Below, in pieces: positions 7,076 to 9,262 of a stretch of 9,262 bases of DNA. Under the pieces are notes generated by a model that saw nothing but the letters and a program-made list of their open reading frames with translations, was not told where the DNA came from and did no database searches. The DNA lies in assembly GCA_016209245.1 (NCBI GenBank), contig JACQWN010000186.1, positions 1-9,262 of the forward strand. Direction: 5' to 3'. Source of the DNA: Bacteroidia bacterium (GTDB lineage Bacteria > Bacteroidota > Bacteroidia > Bacteroidales > BM523). Each line of letters starts with the position of its first letter. Position 1 is the first letter of the stretch. A program made the position numbers and the translations under genes.

Positions 7076-8307
7076 AAATACTAATAAAAAATATTAAAGA
7101 ACTTATAAAAGTTGAACAAATTCCGCGTTTATTAATAAAAGGAAAAGAAATGTCCTTCCTTGAAACAATTGAGAATGCCTTTTTGCTGATAGAGAATGAG
7201 AAAATTTCCGATTTCGGTGAAATGAAAGATTGTCCTGAATATTCCGGTAAAGTAATTGATGCCTCAGGGAAAATGATTTTCCCGTCATTTTGCGATTCTC
7301 ATACCCATATTGTCTATGCAGGAAGCCGCGAGATTGAATATATTGACAAAATTAAAGGGCTATCCTATGAAGAAATTGCCAGACGCGGAGGTGGCATTCT
7401 GAATTCAGCCAAGCTGTTGCATAATACTTCGGAAGATGATTTATATGCGCAATCAATTGTGCGAATCAACGAAATTATACGGTTAGGAACGGGTGCTGTC
7501 GAAATTAAAAGCGGTTACGGGCTTAATACTACTGATGAATTAAAGATGCTTCGTGTAATCCGCCGGATTAAAGAGAATTGTCCTCTGGTTGTTAAAGCTA
7601 CTTTTCTTGGCGCTCATGCTATTCCTGCCCAATATAAAGATAAAAGGGAAGAATATGTTAATATTATTATCAATGAAATGATTCCGGCAGTTGCTTCAGA
7701 ACAATTAGCCGACTATATTGATGTTTTTTGTGACCGCGGATTTTTTACTGTCCAAGACACTGATAAGCTCCTTGATGCAGCTTCAAAATACGGACTCCGC
7801 CCTAAAATTCATGCTAACGAACTTGATTATTCAGGCGGAATTCAAATCGGGGTCAAGCATAACGCTTTGTCGGTTGACCATCTTGAATTTACCGGCATTG
7901 ATGAAATCGAAGCCCTATTAAATTCAAATACAATGCCCACATTGCTGCCCGGTGCAGCTTTTTTCCTTGGCATGAAACAACCCCCGGCAAGGAAGATGCT
8001 TGAAGCCGGTTTACCCATTGCTTTGGCTTCCGATTATAATCCCGGTTCTTCACCCTCAGGAAATATGAAATTTATCATGTCTCTCGCATGTATTAATTTG
8101 AAAATGCTCCCCGAAGAAGTAATCAATGCCGTTACTATTAATTCTGCCTATGCAATGGGCATTAGCCATATAGTCGGCAGTATCGCCAAAGGAAAAATTG
8201 CAAATGTCTTTATCACTAAACAAATTCCAACATATTCATTTATGCCATATACTTTTGGTAGCAACCTTATCGAGTCTGTTATATTAAATGGTAAAATTTT
8301 GATTTAA
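7072..8307 (+). CDS. hutI: Imidazolonepropionase
   Basis: This cytoplasmic zinc amidohydrolase hydrolyses 4-imidazolone-5-propanoate to N-formimino-L-glutamate, the third step of histidine degradation. The 411 residues match the family length. Visible active-site residues are DSHTH (His77, His79), KIHANE (His247 and Glu250), VDH (His270) and ASDYNPGSSPSG (Asp321), corresponding to the metal ligands and catalytic residues of characterised HutI. Other family blocks are RRGGGILNSA (about 104-113), GTGAVEIKSGYGL (139-151) and FLGAHAIPAQY (178-188). The ATG at 7072 gives the usual N-terminus and overlaps the previous stop by ATGA, which suggests translational coupling. The other hut genes (hutH, hutU, ftcD) are not in the window, although the left and right ends are unrelated, so here it is separated from its pathway. 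Confidence 0.96.
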   Translation: MKILIKNIKELIKVEQIPRLLIKGKEMSFLETIENAFLLIENEKISDFGEMKDCPEYSGKVIDASGKMIFPSFCDSHTHIVYAGSREIEYIDKIKGLSYEEIARRGGGILNSAKLLHNTSEDDLYAQSIVRINEIIRLGTGAVEIKSGYGLNTTDELKMLRVIRRIKENCPLVVKATFLGAHAIPAQYKDKREEYVNIIINEMIPAVASEQLADYIDVFCDRGFFTVQDTDKLLDAASKYGLRPKIHANELDYSGGIQIGVKHNALSVDHLEFTGIDEIEALLNSNTMPTLLPGAAFFLGMKQPPARKMLEAGLPIALASDYNPGSSPSGNMKFIMSLACINLKMLPEEVINAVTINSAYAMGISHIVGSIAKGKIANVFITKQIPTYSFMPYTFGSNLIESVILNGKILI

Positions 8308-8318
8308 TACCAAAGGGG

Positions 8319-8392
8319 TGGAGCTAAGGGGAATCGAACCCCTGACCTTTTGAGTGCGATTCAAACGCTCTAGCCAACTGAGCTATAACCCC
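8319..8392 (-). tRNA. tRNA-Ala (anticodon CGC)
   Basis: The minus strand from 8392 to 8319 folds as a 74-nt tRNA. Its acceptor GGGGTTA pairs with TAGCTCC, including the G3-U70 pair that identifies alanine tRNAs. It has the D arm GCTC...GAGC, the anticodon stem TTTGA/TCAAA with loop ATCGCAC, and the T arm AGGGG-TTCGATT-CCCCT. The anticodon CGC reads GCG. The discriminator is A, and the next bases are CCC, so the CCA tail is not encoded. It is convergent with hutI, whose stop is 11 nt away, and divergent from the gene at 8415. Confidence 0.95.
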
Positions 8393-8401
8393 AACCGGTG
8401 A

Positions 8402-8433
8402 CAAAATTAAAAAAATGAATAATAAAAAACAAA
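8402..8433 (-). promoter_or_regulatory. Promoter of tRNA-Ala
   Basis: On the minus strand TTTG (8433-8430) is followed after exactly 20 nt by TAATTTTG (8409-8402), a full match to the Bacteroidota consensus. The mature tRNA begins 9 nt further on at 8392. The -33 element lies inside the first codons of the divergent gene at 8415. Confidence 0.75.
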
Positions 8434-8810
8434 GTGCTAACCATTTGCGAAAACAAGCACTAATCGTGTTTGGAACTTTTTTTGCAGGACTTGGTGTTCT
8501 TGGAATTTTTTTACCTCTGTTGCCAACTACACCGTTTCTTTTACTCGCTGCTATGTGTTACGTCAGAAGCTCGAGAAAATTTTATATCTGGCTGATAAAT
8601 ATCAGATGGCTGGGCAATTATATTCAGAATTACCGTGAAGGAAAAGGCATACCTGTAAAAGTTAAAGTGTTTTCTATTTCATTCTTATGGTTCACTATAG
8701 GATTTTCTTTTTTCATAGTTCAAATTTTATTTGTCAGAATAATTTTAATTCTGATTGCCGTCAGTGTTACTATACATATTCTATTAGTTCAGAATTTTAT
8801 AAAGAAATAA
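8415..8810 (+). CDS. YbaN/DUF454 family inner-membrane protein
   Basis: The 131-residue protein carries the family signature LGVLGIFLPLLPTTPFLLLA (27-46), followed by CYVRSSRKFYIWL (about 48-60) and the loop NYREGKGIP (72-80). Hydrophobic helices lie at about 15-48 (probably a hairpin broken by the Pro-rich stretch), 83-103 and 105-125. The function of the family is not established; members are small inner-membrane proteins. The length is normal. The ATG at 8415 lies only 22 nt from the 5' end of the divergent tRNA, so the leader is very short and its promoter must overlap the tRNA gene or its promoter. No clear plus-strand promoter is seen. Confidence 0.9.
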   Translation: MNNKKQSANHLRKQALIVFGTFFAGLGVLGIFLPLLPTTPFLLLAAMCYVRSSRKFYIWLINIRWLGNYIQNYREGKGIPVKVKVFSISFLWFTIGFSFFIVQILFVRIILILIAVSVTIHILLVQNFIKK

Positions 8811-8865
8811 TATTACATTTTTAGAACAACTGACCTCAACGGATTTCAAGATGATACATAATTTA

Positions 8866-8897
8866 TTTGCAAATCAGAAATGAAATAGTTATTTTTG
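8866..8897 (+). promoter_or_regulatory. Promoter of the right-edge gene
   Basis: TTTG at 8866-8869 is followed after exactly 20 nt by TATTTTTG at 8890-8897, matching TTTG-N20-TAnnTTTG. The predicted transcript start is near 8902, about 22 nt before the ATG at 8925. It is in the otherwise empty spacer after the DUF454 gene. Confidence 0.75.
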
Positions 8898-8924
8898 TAT
8901 ATTATAAACAATATAATTTGAGCC

Positions 8925-9262
8925 ATGAAAATAATAATCCCAATTTTTTGTGTAATAATTTTTATATTATTCGCAAAAATAACGACTAATAGTCAAAATA
9001 TTGCCATTACCGATGATGACGGATACCAGGCTCATTCTTCGGCTATGCTGGATGTAAAATCAACAAATAAAGGAGTTTTACTTCCAAGATTAACAACTGC
9101 ACAAAGAAATGCAGTAATAAATCCTGCTACCGGTCTATTAGTCTTCGATACAGACCAAAAAGTATATTACTTTTATAATGGTACCGATTGGGTTGACGTT
9201 TCATCTGGTAGTACAGAAAACTACTGGACAAAAAACGGGATAAATATATATCTTGCAGATTC
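8925..9262 (+). CDS. Secreted tail-fibre-like surface protein, N-terminal part only
   Basis: The frame is open from the ATG at 8925 to the window end (112 codons), so the C-terminus is missing. A signal peptide (about residues 1-23, MKIIIPIFCVIIFILFAK..., cleavage near NSQ) is followed by HSSAMLDVKSTNKGVLLPRL (37-56), then TTAQRNAVINPATGLLVFDT and a YYFYNGTDWVDV motif (81-92). This block, with its MLDVxSTxKGxLLPR and PAxGLxVFDT patterns, is common at the N-terminus of Bacteroidota exported proteins. Many of these continue into fibre-like repeats and a chaperone-of-endosialidase domain, which cannot be seen here. The last visible residues, NYWTKNGINIYLAD, fit the start of such a repetitive stem. 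A role at the cell surface is inference. Confidence 0.8.
   Translation, partial: MKIIIPIFCVIIFILFAKITTNSQNIAITDDDGYQAHSSAMLDVKSTNKGVLLPRLTTAQRNAVINPATGLLVFDTDQKVYYFYNGTDWVDVSSGSTENYWTKNGINIYLAD

Noticed and set aside
8319..8392. tRNA-Ile reading of the tRNA gene
   Set aside because: The D arm resembles tRNA-Ile, but the anticodon loop ATCGCAC gives CGC and the acceptor has the alanine G3-U70 pair.
1..9262. Defence, toxin-antitoxin, retron or phage system
   Set aside because: No nuclease, reverse transcriptase, toxin, integrase or phage structural signature is present. The tail-fibre-like N-terminus at the right edge is common in non-phage Bacteroidota proteins.

Overview
The window looks like chromosomal DNA of an uncultured Bacteroidota bacterium. 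The evidence is a type IX secretion (T9SS) C-terminal sorting domain, SprB-type and delta-60 repeats, a WG-repeat fragment, AT-rich coding DNA, and two promoters of the Bacteroidota form TTTG-N20-TAnnTTTG. There is no rRNA, integrase, transposase or CRISPR array, and nothing resembling a defence island.

Layout from left to right. (1) 1-530, minus strand, is the 5' part of a gene running off the left edge: two membrane helices followed by a helical region containing a 120-bp in-frame tandem repeat. (2) 531-886 is non-coding and divergent, with a short octamer repeat, an inverted repeat and a weak promoter candidate. (3) 887-1609 is a stand-alone family-2 glycosyltransferase. (4) 1800-6706 is one very large secreted surface protein broken into two reading frames. 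It has a signal peptide, delta-60 repeats, PKD/Ig-like and SprB repeats, an FN3-like domain, an unassigned aromatic domain, a seven-unit array of about 51-residue Cys-containing repeats and a T9SS tail. The break lies in the delta-60 array, where about 88 nt are missing relative to a regular 153-nt period. An intrinsic terminator follows. (5) 6854-7075 encodes a short secreted WG-repeat fragment whose stop overlaps the start of hutI (7072-8307), imidazolonepropionase of histidine breakdown. (6) 8319-8392, minus strand, is tRNA-Ala(CGC), whose promoter extends into the start of the next gene. (7) 8415-8810 is a YbaN/DUF454 membrane protein. (8) 8925-9262 is the 5' end of a secreted protein whose N-terminus is typical of Bacteroidota tail-fibre-like surface proteins, behind a well-formed promoter.

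The genes do not form one pathway. Only the WG fragment and hutI look co-translated. The most interesting point is the broken adhesin. The out-of-frame reading ends exactly at a G-GGA-AAA heptamer followed by TAA, then an 8-nt spacer and a 6-bp hairpin. This is the layout of a -1 frameshift site, and a -1 slip there would enter the correct downstream frame. It may be a by-product of the repeat consensus, and an assembly collapse of the repeats is an equally serious explanation.
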